A DNA stretch of 64,000 nucleotides from Lentzea californiensis (GTDB lineage Bacteria > Actinomycetota > Actinomycetes > Mycobacteriales > Pseudonocardiaceae), in NCBI RefSeq assembly GCF_024648825.1, contig NZ_JANBBE010000002.1, positions 434,001 to 498,000 on the forward strand. Direction: 5' to 3'. Numbering within the stretch: position 1 is the stretch's first letter; each line of letters starts with the position of its first letter. The notes under the pieces are model-generated. The model was not told the DNA's origin and did no database searches. It was given only the letters and a program-made list of their open reading frames with translations. Both the position numbers and the translations under genes were made by a program. This document shows, piece after piece, positions 25,066 to 34,153 of this stretch.

Positions 25066-25455
25066 CTAGTTGCCCAGGTTCTTGCAGGTGGGCGGGGGAA
25101 GCGGGTTCAACGGGCTGCACGGCCAGCCGGACGAGGACGGCGCCGGCGTCGTTGTCTGTACCGGCGGGGGTGGGGGCTGGACCGGGTTCGTCGCCGCTGG
25201 GGGTGGCGTGGTGGTCTTTTGCGGTTGCTGCGTGTTCGGGGGCGAGCTGGTGGAGCTCGATGGTGCGCTGCTGTTCGCGGGCGAGCTCTCCGTCGAGCTC
25301 GGTGGAGTGCTGGGGGTGGACGAGATCCAGGTGGATGCCGGGGTTCTGCTCGGCGGCTCTTCGCCGGCTGCTCCGTGGATCGCCATGCCTACCAGCACGC
25401 CGAGCAACGCTGACCCGAGCACGGCGGAACCACCTGCGGCCCACAGTGCGCGCAC
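25066..25455 (-). CDS. Hypothetical membrane-anchored or secreted Ser/Thr/Pro-rich protein
   Basis: 129 aa from GTG 25455, preceded by AGGAGG at a 6-nt gap. A single hydrophobic segment (AAGGSAVLGSALLGVLVGMAI) near the N-terminus is followed by about 75 residues almost entirely Ser, Thr, Pro, Gln and Ala, then a short tail with two Cys (WPCSPLNPLPPPTCKNLGN). The low-complexity part looks like an extracellular wall-spanning linker. No domain recognised. The low-complexity sequence also opens long frames on the other strand, which I reject. Confidence 0.7.
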   Translation of the reverse strand: MRALWAAGGSAVLGSALLGVLVGMAIHGAAGEEPPSRTPASTWISSTPSTPPSSTESSPANSSAPSSSTSSPPNTQQPQKTTTPPPAATNPVQPPPPPVQTTTPAPSSSGWPCSPLNPLPPPTCKNLGN

Positions 25456-25591
25456 AGCAGTCCTCCTAATGCTCACGGTGTGAAGTCGGGCGATCACGCT
25501 CTTCAGCAGATTACCGGCTCGGCCGGTGGCAGGAGAACGCTCGCCTGGATGCCTTATCGGCTCCTTGATGGCCCCGGTTGAGTGATCGCTG

Positions 25592-25942
25592 TCACTGAAC
25601 TGTGATGCGGGCAAGTACCAAACTGGCCCCGGAAAGGCCTGCCACCAGCACGGTTCCGGTCAAATGCCACGTCGGAGCGTCACCCGAGCAGGTGAACACC
25701 TCGGTGAAGCGTTCCGCGGAGCAGGTGACGAACGGGACCGACGAGAGGGCGATCGAGGCTGCTGCCACGCCGCCCAGCAGTGCGGAGCCGAACGTGCGCA
25801 TGAGCGGGAACGCGGCGTTGACCGTGCCCACTGCCGCGATGGCGAAGAGGAGTGGCACGGGTCTGGGGAACAGGCCCGTCAGGGCGCACCCGACCATCAG
25901 GACGCCGAGCACGGCCTGGCCGATCCTCGCCTGAGTCGCCAC
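25592..25942 (-). CDS. Hypothetical small membrane protein
   Basis: 116 aa from GTG 25942 (VATQARIGQAVLGVLMVGCALTG, quoted for orientation as IGQAVLGVLMVGCALTG). Predicted four membrane segments: about 8-24, 28-47, 50-70 and 92-113, with an external loop holding two Cys (FVTCSAERFTEVFTCSGD) that could form a disulfide. No family recognised. It is oriented away from the DM13 gene, with a 62-nt divergent promoter region between them. Confidence 0.7.
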   Translation of the reverse strand: MATQARIGQAVLGVLMVGCALTGLFPRPVPLLFAIAAVGTVNAAFPLMRTFGSALLGGVAAASIALSSVPFVTCSAERFTEVFTCSGDAPTWHLTGTVLVAGLSGASLVLARITVQ

Positions 25943-26004
25943 GGCTTGGCACCCTAACAACTCCGTAAGCTCTTTTCGGTCCGGTTTGCGCCAGTATTTT
26001 CGGT

Positions 26005-26553
26005 ATGCGCCATCGTCGAATCCTGATTCCCGTCTCAGTTCTCGTGGTCGTCGCCCTCGGGGTCGGGTTGTACCTGTTCCAGCCGTGGCGGTTGCTCACG
26101 GTTCGCGAAACTCGCGACGCGCTGCTCGTGCCCCCGGCCACTGTTCAGTCGACGACGCAGTCGGCCGTTCAGCCGACTGCGTCGAGTGCTCCCGCTCCCG
26201 TCGCGAAAACGCCGAAGGAAGTCGCGGCCGGTGAGTGGCGCTCACTCGAGCACGCGACGACAGGTAAGGCGAGCCTCATCGAACTGCCTGATGGCGGGCA
26301 TTCGGTCCAGTTCGCCGCCTTGAACACCAGCGATGGGCCTGACCTGTACGTTTACCTCTCGCCGCACGCGTCGGCCTCGTCCGAGAAGACCTTCGGTCAG
26401 GGATTCACGAATCTCGGCAAGCTGAAGGGAAATCGTGGCGATCAGGTGTACGCAATTCCGGCGGGTGTGGATGTGTCCACCATTCGGAGTGTCGTGATCT
26501 GGTGTCAGAGGTTCAGTGCGGGCTTCGCCGTCGCACCGCTGGAACAGGCCTGA
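26005..26553 (+). CDS. Membrane-anchored DM13 domain protein
   Basis: 182 aa. N-terminal membrane anchor (ILIPVSVLVVVALGVGLYLF), an Ala/Pro/Thr linker to about residue 70, then a DM13 domain (about 75-180) with the family landmarks GEWRSLEHATTGKASLIEL, NTSDGPDLYVYLSPH, NLGKLKGNRGDQVYAIPAG and VVIWCQRFSAGFAVAPL. DM13 domains have a conserved Cys (here in WCQRF) and are proposed to take part in extracytoplasmic redox or electron transfer. No redox partner is evident in the neighbourhood. Confidence 0.85.
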   Translation: MRHRRILIPVSVLVVVALGVGLYLFQPWRLLTVRETRDALLVPPATVQSTTQSAVQPTASSAPAPVAKTPKEVAAGEWRSLEHATTGKASLIELPDGGHSVQFAALNTSDGPDLYVYLSPHASASSEKTFGQGFTNLGKLKGNRGDQVYAIPAGVDVSTIRSVVIWCQRFSAGFAVAPLEQA

Positions 26554-26582
26554 AACATCAAGGCCGGACGACTCTTCGACCA

Positions 26583-26612
26583 TTGACTTTTCTGGTCTAG
26601 ACCACATAGCGT
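26583..26612 (+). promoter_or_regulatory. Sigma-70-like promoter overlapping a 12-bp palindrome
   Basis: TTGACT (26583-26588) and TAGCGT (26607-26612) are separated by 18 nt, and the spacer holds the perfect palindrome TGGTCTAGACCA (26593-26604). The next gene on this strand is the AraC regulator about 100-150 nt downstream. This would suit repression or autoregulation. Confidence 0.45.
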
Positions 26613-26766
26613 CAACGTCAACGGGCACAACATCGTCCCTTGCCGACGGACGTGCGGAAGCCCCGCCGGCGAGGAGTACGGCTCACTGGGTGGGCCCACT
26701 GCGGCGGTGACGCGACTCCAACTCTCCCCGGAGCCGCGTCACCGCCGGTGGCGTTTACTGTGGGTC

Positions 26767-27717
26767 GTGCACACCAGGACAGTGGCGATCCACTACGTGC
26801 GCGCGGCGCTCCGCGCGTGCCCGGAACCGTCCGTCGTCCTGCTCGGTGCGGGCATTCCCCAGAGCCTCCTCGCGGACGACCGTGCGCGTGTCACTCCCGC
26901 TCAGTACACGAAGTTCATCCAGACGCTGTGGGAAGTCCTCGACGACGAGTTCATGGGCTTCGGCCCGCGGCCGTCGAAGCGCGGCACGTTCGCGATGATG
27001 TGCCTGCTCGCCGTGCACTGCCCGGACCTCGAGTCGGCGCTCAAGCGAGGCCTGGCGTTCTACGCGCTCTTCGACGAGCCGCTGGAGCTGGCGCTCGACG
27101 GCGGCCGCTTCACGCTGCACGTGTCCGGCGACCCCGACCACTTCCTCACCGAGTCGCTTCTCGTGCTGTGGCACCGCTTCTCGTCGTGGCTCATCGGCCG
27201 CCGCATCCCGTTGCAAGGGGCCGAGTTCGGTTATCCGGAACCGGCGCACGCCGCCGAGTACCACCTGATCTTCGGGTGCCCGCTGCGGTTCGGCGCGCCC
27301 GTCACCACGATCGCGTTCGACCCGAAGTTCCTGCGCATGCCCGTCGTGCAGGACGAGGCGGCGCTGAAGCGGTTCCTGCGGCACTCGCCGGCGGACCTGT
27401 TGTCCCGCCGGGACCACGGCGCGGACACGTCGGGCCACGTGCGACGGCTGCTCGGGCGAGGGGTGACCGGGCTGGAGGCCGTGGCGGCGCAGCTCGGGGT
27501 GTCGGCGCCGACGTTGCGCCGGAGACTGGCGGCCGAGGGGACGTCGTTCCGCGAGGTGCGCGAGCAGCTGCTGCGCGACCAGGCGGTGGCCTCGCTGGTG
27601 CGGGGCGGGGAGTCGGTCGAGGAGTTGGCGCTGCGCCTCGGGTTCTCCGAGGCGAGCGCCTTCCACCGGGCCTTCAAGCGGTGGACCGGGTCCTCACCCG
27701 GTTCCTACCGCGCCTAG
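26767..27717 (+). CDS. AraC-family transcriptional regulator
   Basis: About 316 aa from GTG 26767 (HTRTVAIHYVRAALRACPEP); GTG 26707 would add 20 residues and cannot be excluded. The N-terminal ~200 residues match the arabinose-binding-like domain of the OruR/VirS-type AraC group. The C-terminal ~100 residues are the double helix-turn-helix: VAAQLGVSAPTLRRRLAAEG, then ELALRLGFSEASAFHRAFKRWTGSSPGSYR (in parts). Regulators of this subgroup often control lipid or fatty-acid genes. It is convergent with the fadBA pair, sharing the four bases CTAG as both stop codons, so regulation of that locus is plausible. Confidence 0.88.
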   Translation: MHTRTVAIHYVRAALRACPEPSVVLLGAGIPQSLLADDRARVTPAQYTKFIQTLWEVLDDEFMGFGPRPSKRGTFAMMCLLAVHCPDLESALKRGLAFYALFDEPLELALDGGRFTLHVSGDPDHFLTESLLVLWHRFSSWLIGRRIPLQGAEFGYPEPAHAAEYHLIFGCPLRFGAPVTTIAFDPKFLRMPVVQDEAALKRFLRHSPADLLSRRDHGADTSGHVRRLLGRGVTGLEAVAAQLGVSAPTLRRRLAAEGTSFREVREQLLRDQAVASLVRGGESVEELALRLGFSEASAFHRAFKRWTGSSPGSYRA

Positions 27718-29741
27718 AACTTGTCGCGCTCCCGCAGCGACGCGGGCGGGCGGAACCGCTCCCCGTACGTGTCGGCGAGGTAGTCCGCGCGTTCCACGAA
27801 CGCCTGCACGCCGTAGGAGTTGACGAACTGCAGCGTGCCACCGCTCCACGGCGCGAACCCGAACCCGAAGATCGAGCCGATGTTCGCGTCCGCCACCGAC
27901 GTCAGCACGCCCTCATCCAGGCACCGCACGGTTTCCAGCGACTGCACGAACAGCAACCGGTCGCGCACGTCCTGCTCGGACACACCGGCGTCGGCCTTCG
28001 CGTACCGGGTCGTGAGCTCGGGCCACAGGAACTTCCTGCCGCCCTCGGGGTACTCGTAGAACCCCGCGCCGGTCGACTTCCCGCTGCGGCCCAGCGACAC
28101 CAGCTCACGGATCAGGTCGTAGGCCGGGCTCTCCGACACCAGCGACGGGTCGTCGGCGAGCGTCTGGTCGTGGATCTTCAGCTGCAGCGACAGCGTCACC
28201 TCGTCCGACACCGCCAGCGGGCCGACGGCCATGCCGGACTTCTTCGCGACGTTCTCGATCAACGCCGGTGCGACGCCCTCGGCCAGCATCGTGATCGCCT
28301 CGATCACGTACGTGCCGAACGTGCGGGAGGTGTAGAAGCCGCGCGAGTCGTTGACCACGATCGGTGTCTTCCCGATCTGCCGCACGTAGTCCAGCGCGCG
28401 CTGGAGCGTCTCGTCGGACGTCTTCTCGCCGCGGATGATCTCCACGAGCCGCATCTTCGGCACGGGCGAGAAGAAGTGCAGGCCGATGAACCGCTCCGGT
28501 GCCGTGACCGCCGACGCCAGACCGGTGATCGGCAGCGTCGAGGTGTTGGACGCGATCACCGCGTCCGGCAAAGCCTTCTCCTCGGCCGCGGGCAGCACCT
28601 TGTTCTTGAGCTCGCGGTTCTCGAAGACGGCCTCGATGATCAGGTCGCAGCCCGCGAGGTCGTCGTCGGAGTCGGTCGGCGTGATGCCTTCCAGCCCCTG
28701 AGCGCCCTTCTGGGCACCTTCGAGGCTGACGTCCTTCAGGACGACCTCGATGCCCGCTTTCGCGGACACCTCGGCGATTCCGGCGCCCATCATGCCCGCG
28801 CCCAGCACGCCGAGCTTGGCCACACGACGTCCCGTGGCGGACGCGCGGCCGTTGACCTCGTTGAGGTTGAACCAGAACGCCGTGATCATGTTCTTGGAGA
28901 CCTGGCCGGAAGCCAGTTCCACGAAGTAGCGGCCCTCGATCTTCAGCGCCGTGTCGAAGTCGACGTAGGCACCCTCGACGGCCGTCGCCATGATCTTCTC
29001 CGGCGCCGGGTACACGCCGTGCGACTTCTTGCTCAGCACGGCCGGAGCCGCCGCGAGCAGGCCGTAGCTGTTGGGGTCGCCGAACTTCAGGTCCGGCACG
29101 CCCGCGCCCTGCACGTCCCACGGCTGCGACGGCGCCGGGTTCTCCTTGATCCACGCGCGGGCCTCGGAGATCAGCTCCTCGCGCGTGTCCACGACCTGGT
29201 GCACGATTCCGGCCTGCAGCGCGCGTTCCGGCCGCAGCTGCTTGCCCTCCATGAGCAACGGCAACGCCTTCTGCACGCCCAGCAGGCGCACCATGCGCGT
29301 GACGCCACCGCCGCCGGGCAGCAGGCCCAGCGTCGCCTCGGGCAGGCCGACGCGGATGCTGTTGTCGTTCAACAGGATCCGGCGGTGCGAGGCCAGCGCG
29401 ATCTCGAACCCGCCGCCGAGCGCGGTGCCGTTGATCGCCGCGACGACCGGCTTGCCGAGCTTCTCCAGCCGCCGCAGCTGCGACTTGAGCTCCTCGACGC
29501 CTTCCAGCGCCTGCGAGGCGTTCTCCGGCGTGATCGCGATCAGGACGTTCAGGTCGCCACCGGCGAAGAACGTCTTCTTGGCGGACGTGATGATCACGCC
29601 GGTGATGTCGTCGCCTTCGAGCTTCGAGACGGCGTCACCCATCAGCTCGCGGTACTCGTCGTTCATCACGTTGGCGGAGCCGGACATGTCCATCGTCAGG
29701 GTGACGACGCCGTCCTCGTCCTTGTCGTAGTGGAACGGCAT
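27714..29741 (-). CDS. fadB: Trifunctional-type enoyl-CoA hydratase/3-hydroxyacyl-CoA dehydrogenase (FadB/FadJ alpha subunit)
   Basis: 675 aa, slightly short for the family (about 700-730). Residues ~1-190 form the crotonase domain (TSAKKTFFAGGDLN, NGTALGGGFEIALASHRRI). An NAD-binding Rossmann domain follows with GVLGAGMMGAGIAEVSAKAG and the specificity region IASNTSTLPITGLA, then HFFSPVPKM and the 3-hydroxyacyl-CoA dehydrogenase C-terminal domains. It catalyses hydration and oxidation in beta-oxidation. The thiolase gene fadA ends 3 nt upstream, and the two subunits presumably form a complex. The stop shares CTAG with the opposing AraC gene. Confidence 0.94.
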   Translation of the reverse strand: MPFHYDKDEDGVVTLTMDMSGSANVMNDEYRELMGDAVSKLEGDDITGVIITSAKKTFFAGGDLNVLIAITPENASQALEGVEELKSQLRRLEKLGKPVVAAINGTALGGGFEIALASHRRILLNDNSIRVGLPEATLGLLPGGGGVTRMVRLLGVQKALPLLMEGKQLRPERALQAGIVHQVVDTREELISEARAWIKENPAPSQPWDVQGAGVPDLKFGDPNSYGLLAAAPAVLSKKSHGVYPAPEKIMATAVEGAYVDFDTALKIEGRYFVELASGQVSKNMITAFWFNLNEVNGRASATGRRVAKLGVLGAGMMGAGIAEVSAKAGIEVVLKDVSLEGAQKGAQGLEGITPTDSDDDLAGCDLIIEAVFENRELKNKVLPAAEEKALPDAVIASNTSTLPITGLASAVTAPERFIGLHFFSPVPKMRLVEIIRGEKTSDETLQRALDYVRQIGKTPIVVNDSRGFYTSRTFGTYVIEAITMLAEGVAPALIENVAKKSGMAVGPLAVSDEVTLSLQLKIHDQTLADDPSLVSESPAYDLIRELVSLGRSGKSTGAGFYEYPEGGRKFLWPELTTRYAKADAGVSEQDVRDRLLFVQSLETVRCLDEGVLTSVADANIGSIFGFGFAPWSGGTLQFVNSYGVQAFVERADYLADTYGERFRPPASLRERDKF

Positions 29742-29744
29742 GCC

Positions 29745-30947
29745 TCAGACCCTCTCGATGATCGTCGCGATACCCATGCCGCCGCCCACGCACAGCGTGG
29801 CGAGCCCGCGGCGCAGGTCCCGGCGCTCCAGCTCGTCCAGCAGCGTGCCCAGGATCATGCAGCCGGTGGCGCCCAGCGGGTGGCCCAGCGCGATCGCGCC
29901 GCCGTTGACGTTGACCTTGTCCTCGGGGATGTCCATGTCCCGCAGGAACTTCAGCACGACCGACGAGAACGCCTCGTTGACCTCGAACAGGTCGATGTCC
30001 TCGACCGAGAGCCCTGCCTTGTCGAGCGCCTTGCGCGCGGACGGCGCCGGTCCGGTGAGCATGATCGTCGGCTCGGTGCCCACGACGGCGACGGACACGA
30101 TCCGGGCGCGCGGGGTCAGGCCGAGAGCCTTGCCCGTCGCCGCCGAACCGATCAGCATCGCCGCGGCGCCGTCGACGATCTGCGACGAGTTGCCGGGCGT
30201 GTGCACGTGGCTGATGCGCTCGACGGTGGGGTAGCGGTCGATCGCTACGGTGTCGTAGCCGAGGTCGCCGTGGAACTGGAAGCTGGGCTTCAGCCGGCCC
30301 AGTGACTCCACTGTGGACTCGGGACGGATCGTCTCGTCCTCCTTGAGCACCACCGTGCCGTTCTGGTCGACGACCGGCACGACGGACCGCTCGAACCGGC
30401 CGTCCTTCTGCGCCTCGAACGCGCGGGCGTGCGACCGGGCGGCCCACGCGTCGACGTCCGTGCGGGAGAAGCCCTCCAGCGTCGCGATCAGGTCGGCGGA
30501 CACGCCCTGCGGCACGAACGACAGGTCGAAGTTCGTCTGCGGGTCGATCGCCCAGGCGCCACCGTCGGAGCCCATCGGCACGCGCGACATCGACTCGACG
30601 CCGCCCGCCACCACCAGGTCCTCGAACCCGGACGCGACCTTGGCCGCGGCGAGGTTCACCGACTCGAGGCCGGACGCGCAGAACCGGTTGAGCTGCACCC
30701 CGGCCGGGCGCTGGTCCCACCCGGCGGCCAGCACCGCGGTGCGGGCGATGTCGCCGCCCTGTTCACCGAGCGGGGACACCACGCCGAACACGACGTCGTC
30801 CACCGCGGAGGTGTCGAGGGAGTTGCGTTCGGACAGCGCGCGCAGCACACCGGCGGCCAGTTCGACGGGCTTGACGCTGTGCAGCGACCCGCGCTTTCCC
30901 TTGCCGCGCGGCGTGCGCACCGCGTCGAAGATCAAGGCTTCGCTCAT
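29745..30947 (-). CDS. fadA: Acetyl-CoA C-acyltransferase (thiolase, FadA beta subunit)
   Basis: 400 aa. Thiolytic cleavage of 3-ketoacyl-CoA, the last step of beta-oxidation. Active-site nucleophile Cys in [12 protein letters not shown], catalytic His in [16 protein letters not shown], and second Cys in [10 protein letters not shown] are all present. Full family length, starting [20 protein letters not shown]. It is the first gene of a two-gene operon with fadB, separated by 3 nt. Confidence 0.95.
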   Translation of the reverse strand: MSEALIFDAVRTPRGKGKRGSLHSVKPVELAAGVLRALSERNSLDTSAVDDVVFGVVSPLGEQGGDIARTAVLAAGWDQRPAGVQLNRFCASGLESVNLAAAKVASGFEDLVVAGGVESMSRVPMGSDGGAWAIDPQTNFDLSFVPQGVSADLIATLEGFSRTDVDAWAARSHARAFEAQKDGRFERSVVPVVDQNGTVVLKEDETIRPESTVESLGRLKPSFQFHGDLGYDTVAIDRYPTVERISHVHTPGNSSQIVDGAAAMLIGSAATGKALGLTPRARIVSVAVVGTEPTIMLTGPAPSARKALDKAGLSVEDIDLFEVNEAFSSVVLKFLRDMDIPEDKVNVNGGAIALGHPLGATGCMILGTLLDELERRDLRRGLATLCVGGGMGIATIIERV

Positions 30948-31002
30948 GGGACCACGCTAGGCCCGCGCGTGGGAGCTGGCCATGACCGTGGAGGGTGACC
31001 GA

Positions 31003-31437
31003 TTAGCTCACCCGGAACTCCATGTGCTCGGGTTCCTCGGCGTCAACGAACCCCAACCGGCCGTAGAGGCGTCGCGCGGGCACGTTGTGGTCGTACACGC
31101 GCAGCCGCACGACCCTCCAGCCCTCCTCGGCCGCCCACGTCAGAACCGTCCTGACCAGGGTTTCCCCGACCCCTCGGCCGCGATGGGAGTCCCGTACCCA
31201 CATCGAGTAGAGGTAGAGGCCCCTGGGTTCCGCGGTCGCGGCGACCAGGGCGACCGGGCGGGGATCGAGCGCGACGAGCTTCAGGCCCTCCGCCGCGCGC
31301 GCACGCCAGTCGTTGTCGCTGTACCTCTGCTCGCGGGCCAGTGTGGAGCCGAACTCCTCGGGGTCGCTGGCCAGTGCGTCCAGGCGGGTGTCGCGCCAGA
31401 GCTCCCAGTCGCCGGGCGTGACCTGGTGGATCTGCAT
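31003..31437 (-). CDS. GNAT-family N-acetyltransferase
   Basis: 144 aa. Single GNAT fold: QIHQVTPGDWELWRDTRLDALASDP (in part), acetyl-CoA loop VRDSHRGRGVGETLVRTVL, and C-terminal VYDHNVPARRLYGRLGFVDAEEPEHMEF (in part) typical of small-molecule or protein acetyltransferases. Substrate unknown. It lies between fadA and the divergent acyl-CoA dehydrogenase; no functional link is obvious. Confidence 0.88.
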   Translation of the reverse strand: MQIHQVTPGDWELWRDTRLDALASDPEEFGSTLAREQRYSDNDWRARAAEGLKLVALDPRPVALVAATAEPRGLYLYSMWVRDSHRGRGVGETLVRTVLTWAAEEGWRVVRLRVYDHNVPARRLYGRLGFVDAEEPEHMEFRVS

Positions 31438-31543
31438 ACCCGTCAGTCTGTACGACCGGGGTGGGAATTTCGCTCAGTTTTTCCGGGTTGCGCAGGCGCG
31501 GCGGTCATGGCGTGGATCACCGCCCGGTGGTTTCGTGGACCGC

Positions 31544-32680
31544 ATGGCAGAGCGTCGATCGCGGTGGATGGACAGTGACCTGGACCAGTTGCGCCAGCTC
31601 GCACGCACGTTCTTCGAAAAGGAGGTCACACCGCACGTCGAGCGCTTCGCCGAGCAGAAGCAGGTCGACCGCGAACTGTGGCGCAAGGCCGGTGAGCTCG
31701 GCCTGCTGTGCCTGAGCATCCCGGAGGAGTACGGCGGCGGTGGCGGCACCTTCGCGCACGAGGCCGTGTTGCTGGAGGAGCAGGCACGGGCCGGCGACAG
31801 CGCGTGGGGCAACAGCGTCCACAGCGGCATCGTGGCCCACTACCTCAACTCCTACGGCTCCGAGGAGCAGAAGCAGCGCTGGCTGCCCAAGCTCGCGTCC
31901 GGCGAGTACGTCGGCGCGATCGCCATGACCGAACCCGGCGCGGGCTCCGACCTGCAGGGCATCCGGACGAAGGCGATCAGGGACGGCGACGAGTACGTCA
32001 TCAACGGCTCGAAGACGTTCATCACCAACGGCGTGCACGCCGACCTGGTGATCGTCGTGGCCAAGACCGACCCGGCGCAGGGCGCCCAGGGCATCTCGCT
32101 GCTCGTCGTCGAGAACGACATCCGGCGCGGCCGCGTGCTCGACAAGGTCGGCATGAAGGGCCAGGACACCGCCGAGCTGTTCTTCGACGACGTCCGCGTG
32201 CCCGCCTCGAACCTCCTCGGGGACGCCGAAGGGCTCGGGTTCATCCAGCTCATGCAGCAGCTGCCGCAGGAACGGCTGATCATCGGCGTCTGCTGCATCG
32301 CGGGCATCGAGGCGGCCGTCGACGTGACGCTCGAGTACGTGAAGGAGCGCACGGCGTTCGGCAAGGAACTGATGAAGTTCCAGAACACCCGGTTCAAGCT
32401 CGCCGAGTGCGCCACCGAGGCGTCGGTGACCAGGGCGTTCATCGACGAGTGCGTCGAGAAGCACCTCAAGGGCGAGCTGGACATCCCGACCGCGGCGATG
32501 GCGAAGTGGTGGGCCAGCGACCGGCTGGGCAAGGTCGTCGACGAGTGCGTGCAGCTGTTCGGCGGCTACGGCTACATGAACGAGTACCCGATTGCGCGTG
32601 CCTGGTCCGACGCCCGCGTGCAGCGGATCTACGGCGGGACGAACGAGATCATGAAGGAAATCATCGCGAGGTCCCTGTGA
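31544..32680 (+). CDS. Acyl-CoA dehydrogenase
   Basis: About 378 aa from ATG 31544; GTG 31535 and ATG 31568 are alternatives and no ribosome site decides. FAD-dependent alpha,beta-dehydrogenation of an acyl-CoA. N-terminal helical domain (LSIPEEYGGGGGTFAHEAV), middle domain signature AIAMTEPGAGSDLQGIRT, and C-terminal VVDECVQLFGGYGYMNEYPIARAWSD with the PE.. and RIYGGTNEIMKEII ends (in parts). The coupled downstream gene (GTGA overlap at 32677) encodes a CaiB/Amacr-type enzyme, which suggests degradation of a branched or unusual acyl-CoA. Confidence 0.93.
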   Translation: MAERRSRWMDSDLDQLRQLARTFFEKEVTPHVERFAEQKQVDRELWRKAGELGLLCLSIPEEYGGGGGTFAHEAVLLEEQARAGDSAWGNSVHSGIVAHYLNSYGSEEQKQRWLPKLASGEYVGAIAMTEPGAGSDLQGIRTKAIRDGDEYVINGSKTFITNGVHADLVIVVAKTDPAQGAQGISLLVVENDIRRGRVLDKVGMKGQDTAELFFDDVRVPASNLLGDAEGLGFIQLMQQLPQERLIIGVCCIAGIEAAVDVTLEYVKERTAFGKELMKFQNTRFKLAECATEASVTRAFIDECVEKHLKGELDIPTAAMAKWWASDRLGKVVDECVQLFGGYGYMNEYPIARAWSDARVQRIYGGTNEIMKEIIARSL

Positions 32681-33816
32681 CCACTCCTTCCGGGACCGGA
32701 CCCCTCGCGGGCCTGCGCGTCGTCGAACTCGCGGGCCTCGCGCCCGCGCCGTTCGCCTGCATGGTGCTCGCCGACCTCGGCGCGGACGTGATCCAGGTGC
32801 ACAAGCCGGGCAGCGTGCAGACGATCCCCGGCGACTTCCTCGGCCGCGGTCGCCGCTCGATCGCGATCGACACCCGCAAGCCGGAAGGCGCCGAGCTGGT
32901 CCTCGGCCTCGTCGAGCGCTCGGACGTGCTGGTCGAGGGCTTCCGGCCGGGCGTCACCGAACGGCTGGGCATCGGCCCGGCGCAGTGCCTCGCCCGCAAC
33001 CCGCGCCTTGTATACGGCCGCATGACCGGCTGGGGCCAGGACGGACCCCTGGCCGACCGAGCAGGCCACGACATCAACTACATCGCCGTCGCGGGCGCTC
33101 TGGAGCCCCTCGGCCGGGCCGGCGGGCCGCCGTCGTTCCCGATCAACCTGCTCGGCGACTTCGGCGGGGGAGGGCTGCTGCTGGCCCTCGGCGTGCTCGC
33201 CGCGCTGTACGAACGCGAGCGCTCAGGACGTGGCCAGGTGGTGGACGCCGCCATGGTCGACGGGGCGGCGTTGCTGACCACGTTCCTGCACGGGATGCGG
33301 TCCGCGGGCATGTGGCCGGGCGGGCGCGGCGAGAACATGCTCGACGGTGGAGTGCCGTTCTACGACGTCTACGAGGCCGCGGACGGGAAGTACGTGGCGA
33401 TCGGCGCGCTGGAGGAGAAGTTCTACGCGGACCTCGTGCGCGTGCTGGGCTTGGAGGACGCACCCTCGCGCAACGATCCGGCGAACTGGCCTGAGCTGCG
33501 GGAACGAATCGCGGCGGCGGTGAAGACCCGGCCGCGGGACGAGTGGGCCGACCTCGCGCGGGACACGGACGCGTGCCTGGCGCCGGTGCTGACCCCTGCC
33601 GAGGCGGCACGGCATCCGTACAACGAGGCGCGCTCCACTTTCGTGGACGTGTCCGGTTCGCGGCATCCGGCGCCGGCGCCTCGCTTCGACCGGACTCCCG
33701 CGGCCGTTCCCACGGCTCCGGTTTCAGCCGGGACGAACACCGGGGAAGTGCTTGCCGACATGGGTGTGGCGGATGCCCGGATTATGGAACTGCGGCGGTC
33801 TGGAGTAATTGGATGA
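32677..33816 (+). CDS. CaiB/BaiF CoA-transferase family protein (alpha-methylacyl-CoA racemase-like)
   Basis: 379 aa, family III CoA-transferase fold: GLRVVELAGLAPAPFACMVLADLGADVI (in parts), RRSIAIDTRKPEGAELVL, VLVEGFRPGVTERLGIG, and the conserved catalytic Asp region NLLGDFGGGGLLLALGVLAAL (in part). The best match by motif is alpha-methylacyl-CoA racemase, which epimerises 2-methyl-branched acyl-CoAs so that acyl-CoA dehydrogenases can act; the coupled dehydrogenase gene supports this. A CoA-transferase role is the alternative. Confidence 0.88.
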   Translation: MTTPSGTGPLAGLRVVELAGLAPAPFACMVLADLGADVIQVHKPGSVQTIPGDFLGRGRRSIAIDTRKPEGAELVLGLVERSDVLVEGFRPGVTERLGIGPAQCLARNPRLVYGRMTGWGQDGPLADRAGHDINYIAVAGALEPLGRAGGPPSFPINLLGDFGGGGLLLALGVLAALYERERSGRGQVVDAAMVDGAALLTTFLHGMRSAGMWPGGRGENMLDGGVPFYDVYEAADGKYVAIGALEEKFYADLVRVLGLEDAPSRNDPANWPELRERIAAAVKTRPRDEWADLARDTDACLAPVLTPAEAARHPYNEARSTFVDVSGSRHPAPAPRFDRTPAAVPTAPVSAGTNTGEVLADMGVADARIMELRRSGVIG

Positions 33817-34153
33817 ATGTTCGGGTGTGCATTAATAACGCCACGAGGGCGTGACGGTGCGTGATGGGGGACGATCGGCATCCGGGTGAGGGCCGGTGCA
33901 ACAGTCTCTCTTCCAAGCTGTGGGATGCGAGGGGGTCGTGTTTCACCTCGTGCCCAGGACATCGGCGCTGTTGACGCCCTTCTTTAGCCGCCATTCGGGT
34001 GACGTTGGCCGCTGTGCAGGCGTGCGCCGCTGGCAGAACCTCGAAGGAGTTTGGCGTGGTCGTTGTTCATCGCAAGGGTGAATGAGGGACCATGACGGGT
34101 GACACGGGCGGTCCGCCGCCCGACCTGTGAACCACACGGACGGAGAGGTACCT
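33817..34153. other. 337-nt intergenic stretch without a supported gene
   Basis: Contains AT-richer bases near 33815-33845 (GCATTAATAACG) that could be promoter sequence, and a 12-codon frame (ATG 34092, MTGDTGGPPPDL) ending 24 nt before the next gene. Codon use of longer frames is not like neighbouring genes. I see no tRNA or recognised riboswitch. Confidence 0.4.

Noticed and set aside
24877-25483. Overlapping plus-strand frames opposite the Ser/Thr/Pro-rich protein
   Set aside because: Produced by the repetitive low-complexity codons of the minus-strand gene, which has a good ribosome site and membrane segment.
26640-30305. 1221-codon plus-strand frame covering AraC and fadBA
   Set aside because: Low-complexity Arg/Ala/His-rich product spanning two well-supported gene units on other frames; no domain.
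33896-34081. 61-codon frame in the gap before the small membrane protein
   Set aside because: No ribosome site, codon use unlike neighbours, no domain.
34092-34130. 12-codon frame MTGDTGGPPPDL before the small membrane protein
   Set aside because: Too short and with no overlap or conserved feature to support it; mentioned only in the gap entry.
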